Of a stretch of 64,000 nucleotides of DNA, positions 42,021 to 50,799 are shown piece by piece. Origin of the DNA: CAYTPI01 sp964439625 (GTDB lineage: Bacteria > Chloroflexota > Anaerolineae > Aggregatilineales > UBA3940); NCBI GenBank assembly GCA_964439625.1, contig CAYTPI010000011.1:62001-126000 (forward strand), read 5' to 3'. A program made the translations under genes and the position numbers. Position 1 is the first letter of the stretch. Every line of letters begins with the position of its first letter. Under the pieces are notes generated by a model. That model had not been told where the DNA came from and ran no database searches. It saw nothing but the letters and a program-made list of their open reading frames with translations.

Positions 42021-43472
42021 CTATGATTGCAGCTTAAAGATGGTACCATCCGGGCGATCCTCAAGCACAATCCCAATTGCGGCAAGCTGATCCCGGATGA
42101 GATCGGCCTGGGTAAAATTCTTGTCTGCCCGGGCTTCGTTACGAATGTTGATTAACAACTCAACAGCACCTGCCAATTGCTCGGATGAGCCGTCTTGAGA
42201 GGCCAAGGTGTTGGGGATAATGCCGAGAACTGTACCACCCAATTCAGTGAACAGCGCATCGATGGCTTCAAGCGTCGCTAGTGATATTCGTTTGCCGCTG
42301 TTAAGTAGCGTATTGACCTCACGAGCAAAATCATGAAGGACGGCACGCGCCATCGGTGCATTAAAATCATCATTCATTGCTTCAATGAAGCGTTCATAGT
42401 GTGCTTGAATTACCGTCGCAAAATCTGCATCTTCAGCCCCTGCTAGTGCGTCATTAAGCTGCATGCGTACCATCTGGACTGTATTAAGCAGACCTTGAAG
42501 CCCCTTTTCTGCTGCCCCCAATGCATTTTCGCTGAAGTCAACTGGGTTGGTATAATGCCCATTCAAAATGAAGTAACGAATGACTTCCGCCGAGTAACCT
42601 TGCAGGGCATCTTTGATGGTAATGAAATTACCGAGCGATTTACTCATTTTAACGCCGTCAACAGTCAACGACCCAGTCAATAGCCAATAGTTGGCGAAGG
42701 GGGCATCATTAGCGACTTCAGACTGGGCAATTTCACACTCATTATGCGGAAACTGATTTTCAAGCCCACCACCGTGAATATCAAAGTTAGCACCAAGATA
42801 TTTATTTGCCATGGCAGAGCATTCGATGTGCCAGCCGGGGAAGCCTTCACCCCATGGGCTGTTCCAGCGCATAATGTGCTGCGGCTCCGCATGCCGCCAC
42901 AGCGCGAAGTCAGCCGGGTTGCGTTTCTCTGAAGCAACAATCTCACGCTCACCACTTTGTAAATCTGCCAAGACTTTACCCGACAGCTTACCGTAGCCAG
43001 CGAACTTCTCTGCCTCGAAGTAAACGTCCCCAACCTTTGTTACGTAGGCATAGCCTTTTTCTAGCAGTGTTTGAATCATTTCAATTTGCTCAGGAACATG
43101 ACCACTGGCCCGCGGCGATATATCTGGGCGGAGCACGCCGAGCGCATCCATATCTTGAAAGTAGCTGCGCGTATATTGCTCAACGACTTCCATCGGCTCA
43201 AGCCCAATTGCTTCAGCTTTGCGTTCGACCCGGTCTTCACCACTATCAAGTAAGTGGCCTACATCTGTAATATTTTGAACATAGCGTACCTTATAGCCCA
43301 AATATCGCAGATACCGCACCATAATATCAAACGAGACGTAGGTCTTAGCATGCCCAAGGTGAGAATGGTCATAAACCGTGGGGCCACAGACATACATCCG
43401 AACCTCTTTTTCAACAAGTGGCTCGAACGGTTCTTTTGTACGGCTTAGGCGGTTAAACACCTGCAAACTCAT
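42021..43472 (-). CDS. cysS: Cysteinyl-tRNA synthetase
   Basis: 483 residues, AGAGGA before the ATG. Class I features: YVCGPTVYDHSHLGHAKTYVSFD (~27-49), with the first Zn Cys and the HIGH-like HLGH; WHIECSAM (~210-217), zinc Cys; HGGGLENQFPHNECEIAQ (~235-252), zinc His and Glu; and the KMSKSLGN catalytic loop (~275-282). It charges tRNA-Cys. Upstream of the small membrane protein and rlmB, a frequent cysS-rlmB arrangement. Confidence 0.97.
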   Translation of the reverse strand: MSLQVFNRLSRTKEPFEPLVEKEVRMYVCGPTVYDHSHLGHAKTYVSFDIMVRYLRYLGYKVRYVQNITDVGHLLDSGEDRVERKAEAIGLEPMEVVEQYTRSYFQDMDALGVLRPDISPRASGHVPEQIEMIQTLLEKGYAYVTKVGDVYFEAEKFAGYGKLSGKVLADLQSGEREIVASEKRNPADFALWRHAEPQHIMRWNSPWGEGFPGWHIECSAMANKYLGANFDIHGGGLENQFPHNECEIAQSEVANDAPFANYWLLTGSLTVDGVKMSKSLGNFITIKDALQGYSAEVIRYFILNGHYTNPVDFSENALGAAEKGLQGLLNTVQMVRMQLNDALAGAEDADFATVIQAHYERFIEAMNDDFNAPMARAVLHDFAREVNTLLNSGKRISLATLEAIDALFTELGGTVLGIIPNTLASQDGSSEQLAGAVELLINIRNEARADKNFTQADLIRDQLAAIGIVLEDRPDGTIFKLQS

Positions 43473-43588
43473 GCGGTTCCTCTGGATATCTTGCAGTTTC
43501 AGTTTAGGTTACAAAGGGCACAGGCGCTATTTTCCACCTGAAGACCCCGGCTATTATAGAAAAGGCGACAGAGATTATTCAACATCAC

Positions 43589-43616
43589 ACAAAAAATGCC
43601 CGCAACAGCGGGCACT
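43589..43616 (-). terminator. Terminator after PIN-TRAM gene
   Basis: On the minus strand TGCCCGC and GCGGGCA arms (43597-43603, 43608-43614) with a four-base loop, followed by six T residues. It lies 27 bases past the stop of the PIN-TRAM gene. Confidence 0.92.
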
Positions 43617-43642
43617 ACGACTTTCATATGATTGCGCCGACA

Positions 43643-44692
43643 CTACGATGGTTCAGCAAAGATCATGCGACCGGCAGCAGTCTGTAGAACTCGTGTCACC
43701 TTCGTTGTGATTCGCTCATTGATATGCTGACGTCCATCCGTGACGACTACCATTGTGCCGTCTTCGAGGTACCCAACCCCTTGACCAATCTCGCGCCCTT
43801 CCTGAATAATCTCAATTTCCAGCGCTTCACCGGGAAGCAGGATCGTTTTAACGGCATTTGCCAGTTCGTTGATGTTGAGTACCGTCACACCTTGAATCTT
43901 GGCAATACTATTGAGATTATAGTCATTCGTCAGGATATTGCAGTTGAGCTGCTTGGCTAGAATGACCAGTTTTTCATCGACCGCCTCAATCCCCTCTACA
44001 TCCATATCTATGATTTGTACGGGGACATCCGAGTTTTGCTGCAATTCATTCAGAATATCCATCCCTCGGCGGCCCCGCTGCCGACGGAGCGGGTCTGATG
44101 AATCAGCGATGTGCTGGAGTTCATTTAGGACAAACCGCGGCACCAACATGGCCCCCATCACAAATCCTGTTTGGCTAATGTCAGAGATACGACCGTCGAT
44201 AATCACGCTAGTATCGAGTAGTGTCTTTGTGGTCGCACTGCCATCTCCTGTGCCAACCTGGGCACCCGCGCTAGCAAACCGACCACCGATAATATCAAAG
44301 ACTTCCCGGCGTCTCATCGCGAAGACCGTCGTACCAAAATAGCCAAGCACTACAGCCGACACAATGGGTGAAATTGAATTCCATGGTTCTGGTAGTAATG
44401 ATAGCGGTAGTGATACCAGGGCAGCGATTACTAAACCGACAATAAGACCAATAATCCCAGCAAATAGTTGCTGGGCCGGCAGGTTCGTCAGGTAGGTGCG
44501 GATGATGCGAACGGGCCGTGTTGTGAGGTAAGGCGTAAGGATAATACCGAAGAGGGCACCGACCAGTGTCAAAACAAACGCCCATAACTCCTCAGGGCTT
44601 TCAACCAGTTGGGCCAAAGCGACTCCCAACCGCAAACCGCCGATTGAGAAAACAACCATCCCAAACAAACGGACTATAAATTCTGAACTCAT
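43643..44692 (-). CDS. Integral-membrane PIN/TRAM-domain protein (YacL-like)
   Basis: 349 residues. Four membrane helices (about 8-30, 35-55, 75-100, 110-128) precede a PIN nuclease-like domain (about 160-285): LLDTSVIIDGRI (~160-171), acidic residues in LNELQHIADS, ILTNDYNLNSIAKIQGV. A TRAM RNA-binding beta barrel (about 290-345) follows: PGEALEIEIIQEGREIGQGVGYLEDGTMVVV. Homologues (YacL) are widespread in Gram-positives and Chloroflexi; their RNA substrate is unknown. It has an AAAGGT site before the ATG. Confidence 0.92.
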   Translation of the reverse strand: MSSEFIVRLFGMVVFSIGGLRLGVALAQLVESPEELWAFVLTLVGALFGIILTPYLTTRPVRIIRTYLTNLPAQQLFAGIIGLIVGLVIAALVSLPLSLLPEPWNSISPIVSAVVLGYFGTTVFAMRRREVFDIIGGRFASAGAQVGTGDGSATTKTLLDTSVIIDGRISDISQTGFVMGAMLVPRFVLNELQHIADSSDPLRRQRGRRGMDILNELQQNSDVPVQIIDMDVEGIEAVDEKLVILAKQLNCNILTNDYNLNSIAKIQGVTVLNINELANAVKTILLPGEALEIEIIQEGREIGQGVGYLEDGTMVVVTDGRQHINERITTKVTRVLQTAAGRMIFAEPS

Positions 44693-45158
44693 TCAACAAG
44701 TACCTTTATAATCAATTCCTCTTCACATAAATCGCGCATGAGGAAGGTGTGTATGTGCTAACAACCACTCAGATATACTGGAATGTAAATATGGACATGC
44801 TCAAATTAACATTGAAGTAGAGTTATATCGTCTCTAGTACGCTAGGCTTGTCAGTTGTGGCGATACAACAAGTTAATGTACGGTAAACAATGTCTGATGT
44901 TAGACTTTTGTTATAAAATTCTAGCATAAAGGTGGTACCGGTACAATGCACCGCATAATACAATACGTTGCCATACCAACCAGTATATACCTCAATTGTG
45001 ACATTGTGACTTACGCCACACGTACAACCTTTCTATTACCACAGCAAGTATAAGCGATACCTGCTAAATCAGCTTCAGATCGTTAGAATTTAGTTTCAAT
45101 ATGAATGAACCTAACGTGCGTTTGTACCGTGCTAATCCGCACATCGAAAGGAATGTCC
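44693..45158. other. Divergent intergenic region PIN-TRAM / lipase
   Basis: About 460 bases, A/T-rich, between two divergent genes. It includes TATAAAAT-like sequence near 44912 and a short palindrome GTACCGGTAC near 44937-44946 within GGTGGTACCGG. No RNA gene or clear promoter pair was identified. A GTG/ATG frame at 45105 extends the lipase frame, but the better start is downstream. Confidence 0.4.
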
Positions 45159-46472
45159 ATGGATCCCAACGATGAGATAAGAATGATCATCAATGCCTCA
45201 GACACCGAGTTTGAGCAGATCATTAAAACTGCCGACGACACGATGTTAAACCGCTATTTCGGCGAACACTCTGAACAGCTCAAGGCTTATGCACAAGCTA
45301 AAACCCGCCTCAACCGCACTGGCGATTCATTAATCATCGTATTGCCAGGAGTGACGGGATCTGTCTTAGAGGACATTAGCCCAGGCGGACAGGATGTTAT
45401 CTGGCCTAATCCCTTGTCTTTTATTAATGGCAGGCTCAACAGCCTTAACCTACTGCCTGATGGTACCACGGATGCTGACCCCAACGTAAAAATTAAGGCG
45501 ACGCGGCCTATTTGGTTTGCCTATGGCAAGATGATGGTGCGCTTGCGCAAGCAGTTCGAAGCCATCACTTTTCCGTATGACTGGCGCAAAAAAACGACTG
45601 ACTTAGCGTTGGAATTAAAGGACTTCATCGATGAGCAATTAGCCCGCAGCGATTTCAAGCAGGTCACACTGGTTGGGCATAGTATGGGAGGGCTTGTCGC
45701 TCTTGATTACCTCAGCTTGTCAGAGACGCGGCGCCATGCAGAGGATAAGATTCGGCGTGTCATTGCTTTGGGAACACCCTTTCGCGGTTCAATCGACGCT
45801 GTGTTTGCCATGGCAAGCCCTACTGACTCGGCACGCTATGCCATTATAGAGAAGTTAAATAGCAGCAATGACGTCCACAGTGCCTTACTTTCATTCCCAA
45901 GTTCATACTTTTTACTGCCTGCCCCCAATGGACTATATGAAGACTATGAGCCGGTGCCAGAGATCAACATTTATGACCCCAAGATTTGGCAAGACATCGG
46001 CGTGAAAATTAACGTTGATCACTTAAAGGCCGCCGAAGAGCATCATGAATTCATCTCATTAGCCAACCCGAGAGTGCCATTCTTTAGTGTCGTAGGGGCT
46101 TACTACAATACGACTATTCGCTTGCAGGGACGCTTACTGAATTCGGCTGGAGCCATCCGGGATGAAGTCAATGGTGATGGCGTTGTATCAGTGAGAGCAG
46201 CAATCCTGCCGGGGCGGCCCGTATATTTCCTGCAAGAAGTCCATTCCGAATTGGTGCTGGATAATAAAGTCATTCAAGCCATTATGGATTGGGTCAGCGG
46301 TGAACAGCCGACGTCACTATATCGCGATCAAAGTGCGATTGTGCGCGAAGACGGCCCGCTGCGCGGAGGCATCAACTTTGAAGCGGTCGATCCAGGCACC
46401 GTCAGCCAAAAGATTGAGCGTGAGCAGCCACTCTATCATAATGAAGTGCAGGAGCTGTTTGCTGTACGCTAA
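45159..46472 (+). CDS. LCAT-like alpha/beta hydrolase (lipase/acyltransferase)
   Basis: 437 residues from ATG 45159 (GAAAGGA six to seven bases upstream; in-frame ATGs at 45105 and 45153 are alternatives). The fold shows LIIVLPGVTGSVLED (~57-71, oxyanion region), ITFPYDWRKKTTDL (~137-150), the nucleophile elbow VGHSMGGLVALDYL (~171-184) with catalytic Ser, and candidate Asp and His in NGDGVVSV (~341-348) and EVHSELVLD (~363-371). This order fits the lecithin:cholesterol acyltransferase-like family, which in bacteria includes lipases and phospholipases. No signal peptide is seen, so it may act in the cytoplasm. Next comes the IMS-like gene 42 bases later. Confidence 0.82.
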   Translation: MDPNDEIRMIINASDTEFEQIIKTADDTMLNRYFGEHSEQLKAYAQAKTRLNRTGDSLIIVLPGVTGSVLEDISPGGQDVIWPNPLSFINGRLNSLNLLPDGTTDADPNVKIKATRPIWFAYGKMMVRLRKQFEAITFPYDWRKKTTDLALELKDFIDEQLARSDFKQVTLVGHSMGGLVALDYLSLSETRRHAEDKIRRVIALGTPFRGSIDAVFAMASPTDSARYAIIEKLNSSNDVHSALLSFPSSYFLLPAPNGLYEDYEPVPEINIYDPKIWQDIGVKINVDHLKAAEEHHEFISLANPRVPFFSVVGAYYNTTIRLQGRLLNSAGAIRDEVNGDGVVSVRAAILPGRPVYFLQEVHSELVLDNKVIQAIMDWVSGEQPTSLYRDQSAIVREDGPLRGGINFEAVDPGTVSQKIEREQPLYHNEVQELFAVR

Positions 46473-46514
46473 TATATTAAATATGAGTCGAAATCATCTG
46501 GAGCCCACCACATC

Positions 46515-47114
46515 ATGGCATCTCGCCCAAACAGAGTCCAACTGGTATTTGCCTTTGTCGGGGCTATCATCGTTGTTGCCACGGCAGGCTTCAACGTCGT
46601 ATCCATCCTTGCTGCTCAACCAAATACTAATCCTACTGAGCATGTTATCGATCAATCATCGAAGGAGAGTATGAGCTCTACGATAGAGTTCGGGAGTGAC
46701 TTCGATGAGGATGACCTTGAAAAAGAGCAGCAAGCAATCGCAGCAATGTTGGAGGAGGCGTACAGCCTCAAAGCGAGCGCTTTTGAAGACGCATCAGATG
46801 AGGAACTTGCAAACTTATACATCGGCCCGGCGCTGGTTCAGCGGCAGAAAATCATTAAGCAAATCCCAGACGACTGCTACTGGGAGGTCGCCCTTGTTGA
46901 ACCCGAAGAATTCAATATTCAAACTATTGAGACAAACCTTGCCGAAGTACTTTCTGTGCGCGTTGAGGCCCGTCAACAAGTATGTGATGGCAATATTCAA
47001 CCAGATACAAGGGTCGAGGCCGACCGTTATCAGGTGTACTACTATCTAACTCGGCAGGATGGTGACTGGCATATTATTGACATGAAAGTACGTGATATTC
47101 AGGAAGACTCATGA
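46515..47114 (+). CDS. Membrane-anchored protein with IMS/ARC6-like domain
   Basis: 199 residues. One N-terminal membrane helix (about 10-33, QLVFAFVGAIIVVATAGFNVVSI), an acidic linker (about 50-75), then a domain (~75-197) with the helix EEAYSLKASAFEDAS, LYIGPALVQRQKII, and strands ending DRYQVYYYLTRQDGDWHIIDMKV. That matches the IMS domain of ARC6 (DUF4101), which in chloroplasts and cyanobacteria lies in the intermembrane space and anchors division proteins; bacterial homologues are diverse and mostly uncharacterised. It overlaps the next gene by four bases (ATGA). Confidence 0.65.
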   Translation: MASRPNRVQLVFAFVGAIIVVATAGFNVVSILAAQPNTNPTEHVIDQSSKESMSSTIEFGSDFDEDDLEKEQQAIAAMLEEAYSLKASAFEDASDEELANLYIGPALVQRQKIIKQIPDDCYWEVALVEPEEFNIQTIETNLAEVLSVRVEARQQVCDGNIQPDTRVEADRYQVYYYLTRQDGDWHIIDMKVRDIQEDS

Positions 47115-47503
47115 CCAACCCAGTTACGCAAAAGCTTATTGAACAAATCAACGATCACAGTCTCCATAAATTTGTCGAAGCGTTTGATGTGTTAGAAGTG
47201 CTGATTATTCAGATATTTAAGAGCAAGAGCATCACTAAACAGGATGAGAAAGTCTATCGCAAAGCAAAGAAGCAGATGCGAAAGTACTATAGGAAGTTCC
47301 AACCAGCTTTAACAGCCTATTGGACTCAGACAACAATCAATGACCAATTGCTCACAGAAGACCCCTTTATAGCACTGGTTTCCCATGGCACAGCCACAGA
47401 TTTTCTTGATAACTGGCATATGATGCAGACCATCCCACCAGCACGGCAAGCTTTAAACGAATGGCTCCTCGATAAGACCCAAAAGGATAATGCTATTGAC
47501 TAA
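47111..47503 (+). CDS. Hypothetical helical protein
   Basis: 130 residues. No family recognised. It is predicted to be mostly helical and basic in the middle (DEKVYRKAKKQMRKYYRKF, ~60-78), soluble and without a signal. It overlaps the IMS-domain gene and its C-terminus overlaps the start of fmt by about 14 bases, so it is the third member of a lipase / IMS / hypothetical / fmt unit. Confidence 0.65.
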   Translation: MTNPVTQKLIEQINDHSLHKFVEAFDVLEVLIIQIFKSKSITKQDEKVYRKAKKQMRKYYRKFQPALTAYWTQTTINDQLLTEDPFIALVSHGTATDFLDNWHMMQTIPPARQALNEWLLDKTQKDNAID

Positions 47504-48446
47504 CCCCACCCGTGTTGTATTTATGGGCACACCGGAATTCGCCGTCCCAAGTCTACGAGCCCTCGCTGCTGACTCTCGCTTTAAGCTGACTGGCGTTGTC
47601 ACCCAGCCCGACAGGCCTGCAGGGCGCGGTCAGAGTCTTCGGCAATCCGCCGTGAAACAAGCGGCCCTCACGCTTGACCTGCCAATTTTTCAACCACAAT
47701 CACTCAAAAAAGAGGCCGCTATGGATGAGCTTAGCCAGTGGCAAGCAGATATCATGGTCGTAGCCGCTTACGGTCAGATTCTAAAACAACGCGTGCTTGA
47801 CATGGCTCCGCATGGCTGCGTCAACGTTCATGCCTCACTGCTACCAAAATGGCGGGGCGCAGCACCAATTCAATATGCTATCCGAGCAGGGGATGAAGAA
47901 ACTGGCGTGACGATTATGAAGATCGACATAGGGTTGGATAGCGGCCCTATGCTCGCCAAGCGAGCTATTCCCATTACCCGACAAGATACGGCATCGACCA
48001 TGCACGATAAGCTTGCAGAACTCGGCGCGGACCTGCTGCTGGATGTACTGCCCGACTACCTTATGGGTGGTATCACACCAAAGCCGCAGCCAGAGGATGG
48101 CGTCACCTTTGCGCCGACACTCAGAAAGACAGAGGGTGAAATTGATTGGTCACAATCTGCGGCAGAAATAGATCGTCTTGTACGAGCCTTTGACCCATGG
48201 CCTGGAACTTACACCTTCTATGAGGGCAAACGCCTGAACATTCTCTCTGGGTCACCATTGCCTAATGTTTCACATAAGGCCCTACATGGAACGCTCATTA
48301 GGCATCATGATCAATATGCTGTTGCAACTGGTAGCGGTATTTACCTTCTCAGGAACATCAAACCCGCTGGCAAAAAAGCAATGACGGCGACTGCCTTTGC
48401 GAAAGGTAGGCCAGACGCACTACAGAGTCAATTGGGCACTCTATAA
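47490..48446 (+). CDS. fmt: Methionyl-tRNA formyltransferase
   Basis: 318 residues (start ATG 47490, AAAGGA close upstream; a TTG at 47496 is an alternative). The N-terminal formyltransferase domain has VVFMGTPEFAVPSLRAL (~9-25), the cofactor loop VTQPDRPAGRGQSL, and the active site VNVHASLLPKWRGAAPIQ (~111-128) with Asn, His and a later Asp in GDEETGVTIMKID (~132-144). The C-terminal OB-like domain (about 210-310) binds tRNA. It formylates initiator tRNA with 10-formyl-THF. It lies immediately left of the origin-like repeat cluster. Confidence 0.97.
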   Translation: MLLTNPTRVVFMGTPEFAVPSLRALAADSRFKLTGVVTQPDRPAGRGQSLRQSAVKQAALTLDLPIFQPQSLKKEAAMDELSQWQADIMVVAAYGQILKQRVLDMAPHGCVNVHASLLPKWRGAAPIQYAIRAGDEETGVTIMKIDIGLDSGPMLAKRAIPITRQDTASTMHDKLAELGADLLLDVLPDYLMGGITPKPQPEDGVTFAPTLRKTEGEIDWSQSAAEIDRLVRAFDPWPGTYTFYEGKRLNILSGSPLPNVSHKALHGTLIRHHDQYAVATGSGIYLLRNIKPAGKKAMTATAFAKGRPDALQSQLGTL

Positions 48447-48480
48447 CACAAACTTCCTTTTTTGAATTCGTTTCGCAAAG

Positions 48481-48802
48481 TTTTTCACAGAGTCTTTTAT
48501 TTATCTTTTTATTTATTTAAATTAGTAGAAGTATTAGTAGGGCCTGTTTAAACTGTTGAAAACTACCAAAATCAAACAATCAACCCCATATCTGCGCAAA
48601 TTTCCGGCTAGGCCACCATATATACAGGCAAAATCGGCTAAGTTTTCAACAGGTAACTGTTCAAAACCTGTCGAATAATTGTTTAAATAAAGTTTGCGGA
48701 TGTTCAAAACTCAGATAGCCTGTTCAAAACTAGACACTTTTTGAACAATTTTGGAAAGTTTTCAACAGGCCTGTTCAAAACTTTCCACAGCCTGTTGAAA
48801 AC
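48481..48802. other. Candidate replication origin (DnaA-box cluster, AT-rich unwinding element)
   Basis: About 320 bases of non-coding DNA with at least ten near-identical 9-11-mers of the form TGTTSAAAA (complement TTTTSAACA), on both strands: 48554-48563, 48643-48651, 48658-48666, 48701-48709, 48721-48729, 48738-48747, 48759-48767, 48772-48780, 48793-48801 and partial copies at 48545 and 48680. TTTTTCACA (48481-48489) fits the DnaA consensus TTWTNCACA fully; CTTTCCACA (48781-48789) and the repeats each fit at eight of nine positions. Left of the boxes come GGGCC, a run of TAG-type triplets (48525-48540) and an A/T-only stretch (48495-48530). That order, AT-rich DNA, DnaA-trios, GC cluster, boxes, is the known bacterial origin unwinding layout. 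Confidence 0.75.
48523..48544 (+). promoter_or_regulatory. DnaA-trio-like triplets and GC cluster
   Basis: The plus strand reads TTAGTAGAAGTATTAGTAGG then GCC. Read 3'-5' from the boxes this is GAT-GAT-TAT-GAA-GAT-GAT, four of six triplets matching the DnaA-trio motif 3'-[G/A]A[T/G]-5'. It separates the A/T-rich stretch from the first DnaA-box-like repeat. Confidence 0.6.
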
Positions 48803-48864
48803 CTCCTATTAACATCGGGCCAGGCTATATTGATGTTAGTTTTCAGTTAGAAAGCCGGCGCTTG

Positions 48865-49767
48865 ATGCCATATTTTCTCGATATTCCATATCCACCCTAT
48901 TCCTTGAAATCCGTGACATCACATGGATGGTATTTGCTAGCACCACATCAATTTGATTTTGAAACAGAAACATTCTCTAGCATTGAACGCCTCACTGATG
49001 GCATGATAATCGCTTATACAATTCGGCAGCAAGGTGAACGATTACAGGTTGAAGTAGCGCATAGTGATCTCTCTCCGGAGCACTGGGCCGAACTCAGCCA
49101 AAAGCTACGTTGGATGCTGAGCCTCGATGAGGATTTTACGTCTTTCTTCGACCTGTGCCGCCAGCAAGGCCCGCCATGGGTCTATGCGGCAGATGCACAT
49201 TATGGGCGTTTCCTGCGGTCTGCAACAATGTTTGAGGATGTCGTTAAAACAATCTGCACGACGAATATCAACTGGGCGCAGACCAAAGCGATGGTCAGTA
49301 GGATTGTGGAGACATTAGGCAACTCGCATCCCTCAAACTCGAAGATGAAGGCTTTCCCCACTGCAGAGCAAGTTCATGCCGCCCCCGACGAGGTTTTTGA
49401 CCATGAAATTCGCCTCGGCTACCGTAATAGCTACATCAAGCAGTTGGCTGCGGAAGTTGTCGCTGGCACACATGAGCTTGAGAGGCTAAAACAAGCTGAC
49501 CTCGATAGTAAAACACTCAGAAAACGATTGAAGCAGATCAAAGGAGTGGGTAATTATGCCGCCCATACCCTACTCATGTTGTCAGGGCGCTATGATCAAC
49601 TGGCAATTGATAGTGAGTTGAAAGCCTTCATGAGTGAAAGATATCAGTTATCGTCGGAAAAAGTCACACCCCAGGTTGTAGCTGAAATCTACAATGACTG
49701 GGGCAAATGGAAGTATTTAGCCTATTGGTATGACTCGCACAGTAGTTGGCTATTCGATCATAGGTAG
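48865..49767 (+). CDS. HhH-GPD DNA glycosylase (AlkA/OGG-like)
   Basis: 300 residues from ATG 48865 (a TTG just before adds one). An N-terminal TBP-like domain (about 1-90) precedes the helix-hairpin-helix glycosylase core: MFEDVVKTICTTNINWAQTKAMVSRIVETLG (~115-145), LGYRNSYIKQLAAEVV (~188-203), the HhH hairpin LKQIKGVGNYAAHTLLML (~227-244) and catalytic Asp in LAIDSELKAFM (~252-262). The lysine found in bifunctional OGG1 at the GVG-K position is Tyr here, so it should be a monofunctional glycosylase for alkylated or oxidised bases. It begins about 60 bases right of the origin-like cluster. Confidence 0.85.
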   Translation: MPYFLDIPYPPYSLKSVTSHGWYLLAPHQFDFETETFSSIERLTDGMIIAYTIRQQGERLQVEVAHSDLSPEHWAELSQKLRWMLSLDEDFTSFFDLCRQQGPPWVYAADAHYGRFLRSATMFEDVVKTICTTNINWAQTKAMVSRIVETLGNSHPSNSKMKAFPTAEQVHAAPDEVFDHEIRLGYRNSYIKQLAAEVVAGTHELERLKQADLDSKTLRKRLKQIKGVGNYAAHTLLMLSGRYDQLAIDSELKAFMSERYQLSSEKVTPQVVAEIYNDWGKWKYLAYWYDSHSSWLFDHR

Positions 49768-50730
49768 TGTATTCAGGTCGTCTTGAACAAGTATATAACG
49801 AGTAAATGCCCAGCCCGAAACTAATGACTCGCCTGCGCCATATGTGATGTACACCCACGAAGCATCTATGTTACGCCCCTCAACTGAGATTTGCTGACCG
49901 ATCTCTGTCACACTAACCACACGGAAGTCCGTACCTGGGCCGGAACGCACATTGAGGTTTACATCGGTACGCCCCGCTAAGGCGCCCTCTGCTGGCGGCA
50001 CTATCTCGTCTGCAGAATTCCCGTTTTCTGCAGCTGCCGGTGCAGGTATCTCGGCAATCTGGACTTCAGGTTGCCCATATAACACTTGGATGCCTTCGAT
50101 ATCGTCAACATACAGAGTCTCTGGCCCGTAGTATTCTTGCCACATAATCGACGCTGGGTTAGACGAATGCCCAAGCCCAAGGGCGTGCCCTAGTTCATGA
50201 ACCGCAATGGTGTACAAGTGAATCTCATAGAGTGACTCTGGTTCATCAAAAACCCAATTCTCAGAGTCATCAAAGTAAACATCACCTGCCGACTCACCGA
50301 GGCTTTCGGACGGTAAGTTCGCATAGGCTAGGACGCCTCCTGGGCCGTCAAAGTGAATACCTTGTCCTGCTTCGGCTACTGTCCAGAAGATGCGGATATC
50401 CGCGGAACCAGTGACCTCAGCCAATGTTAACCCAGAGACGCTATCCCATGTTTCTGCCGCTTCACGAACGGTTTGGTGAGCTTTGCCACAATCAATGTTA
50501 GATGGACAGTTCATCATGCTAAACGTCAGATATGGTCGGTTCCAGTTTTCGAGGACAGTGTAGTATGCAAACTCAGAATCCGCGGCGGGCAGCGTATCAT
50601 AGATTAATGTGGGCGCACGGTTGCGGTTCAGTTGGGTGGCAGCTAACAAAGCTACAAGGATTGGAATGTTGATACCGAGGGCGATTAATAAAAATCTGCG
50701 AAGCGACCGTCGTCTAGAAGATTGTGTCAA
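49750..50730 (-). CDS. Matrixin-like zinc metalloprotease with SH3 domain
   Basis: 326 residues from a TTG start (GGAG six bases upstream). After a basic, single membrane anchor (about 12-33) comes a peptidase M10-like domain: PYLTFSMMNCPSNIDC and GGVLAYANLPSESLGESAGDVYFDD lead to the zinc motif VHELGHALGLGHSSNPASIMW (~186-206), HExxHxxGxxH with a Met-turn. A Pro/Ala/Glu linker and a C-terminal SH3b domain (about 262-318; VNLNVRSGPGTDFRVVSVTEIGQQI) follow, which binds peptidoglycan. It probably acts at the cell surface. Its 3' end overlaps the glycosylase gene by 18 bases. Confidence 0.9.
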   Translation of the reverse strand: MTQSSRRRSLRRFLLIALGINIPILVALLAATQLNRNRAPTLIYDTLPAADSEFAYYTVLENWNRPYLTFSMMNCPSNIDCGKAHQTVREAAETWDSVSGLTLAEVTGSADIRIFWTVAEAGQGIHFDGPGGVLAYANLPSESLGESAGDVYFDDSENWVFDEPESLYEIHLYTIAVHELGHALGLGHSSNPASIMWQEYYGPETLYVDDIEGIQVLYGQPEVQIAEIPAPAAAENGNSADEIVPPAEGALAGRTDVNLNVRSGPGTDFRVVSVTEIGQQISVEGRNIDASWVYITYGAGESLVSGWAFTRYILVQDDLNTLPMIE

Positions 50731-50799
50731 GCCGAGCTCCCACCTATAATAGATTTACAATGGAATTTTAACAGCGATTAAATAATCACACTCGGCGCT

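Noticed and set aside
44930..44955. GGTGGTACCGG resembling the T-box riboswitch core sequence
   Set aside because: The downstream gene is a lipase-like hydrolase, not an aminoacyl-tRNA synthetase or amino acid gene, and I see no specifier stem or following terminator. The match also is part of a simple GTACCGGTAC palindrome.
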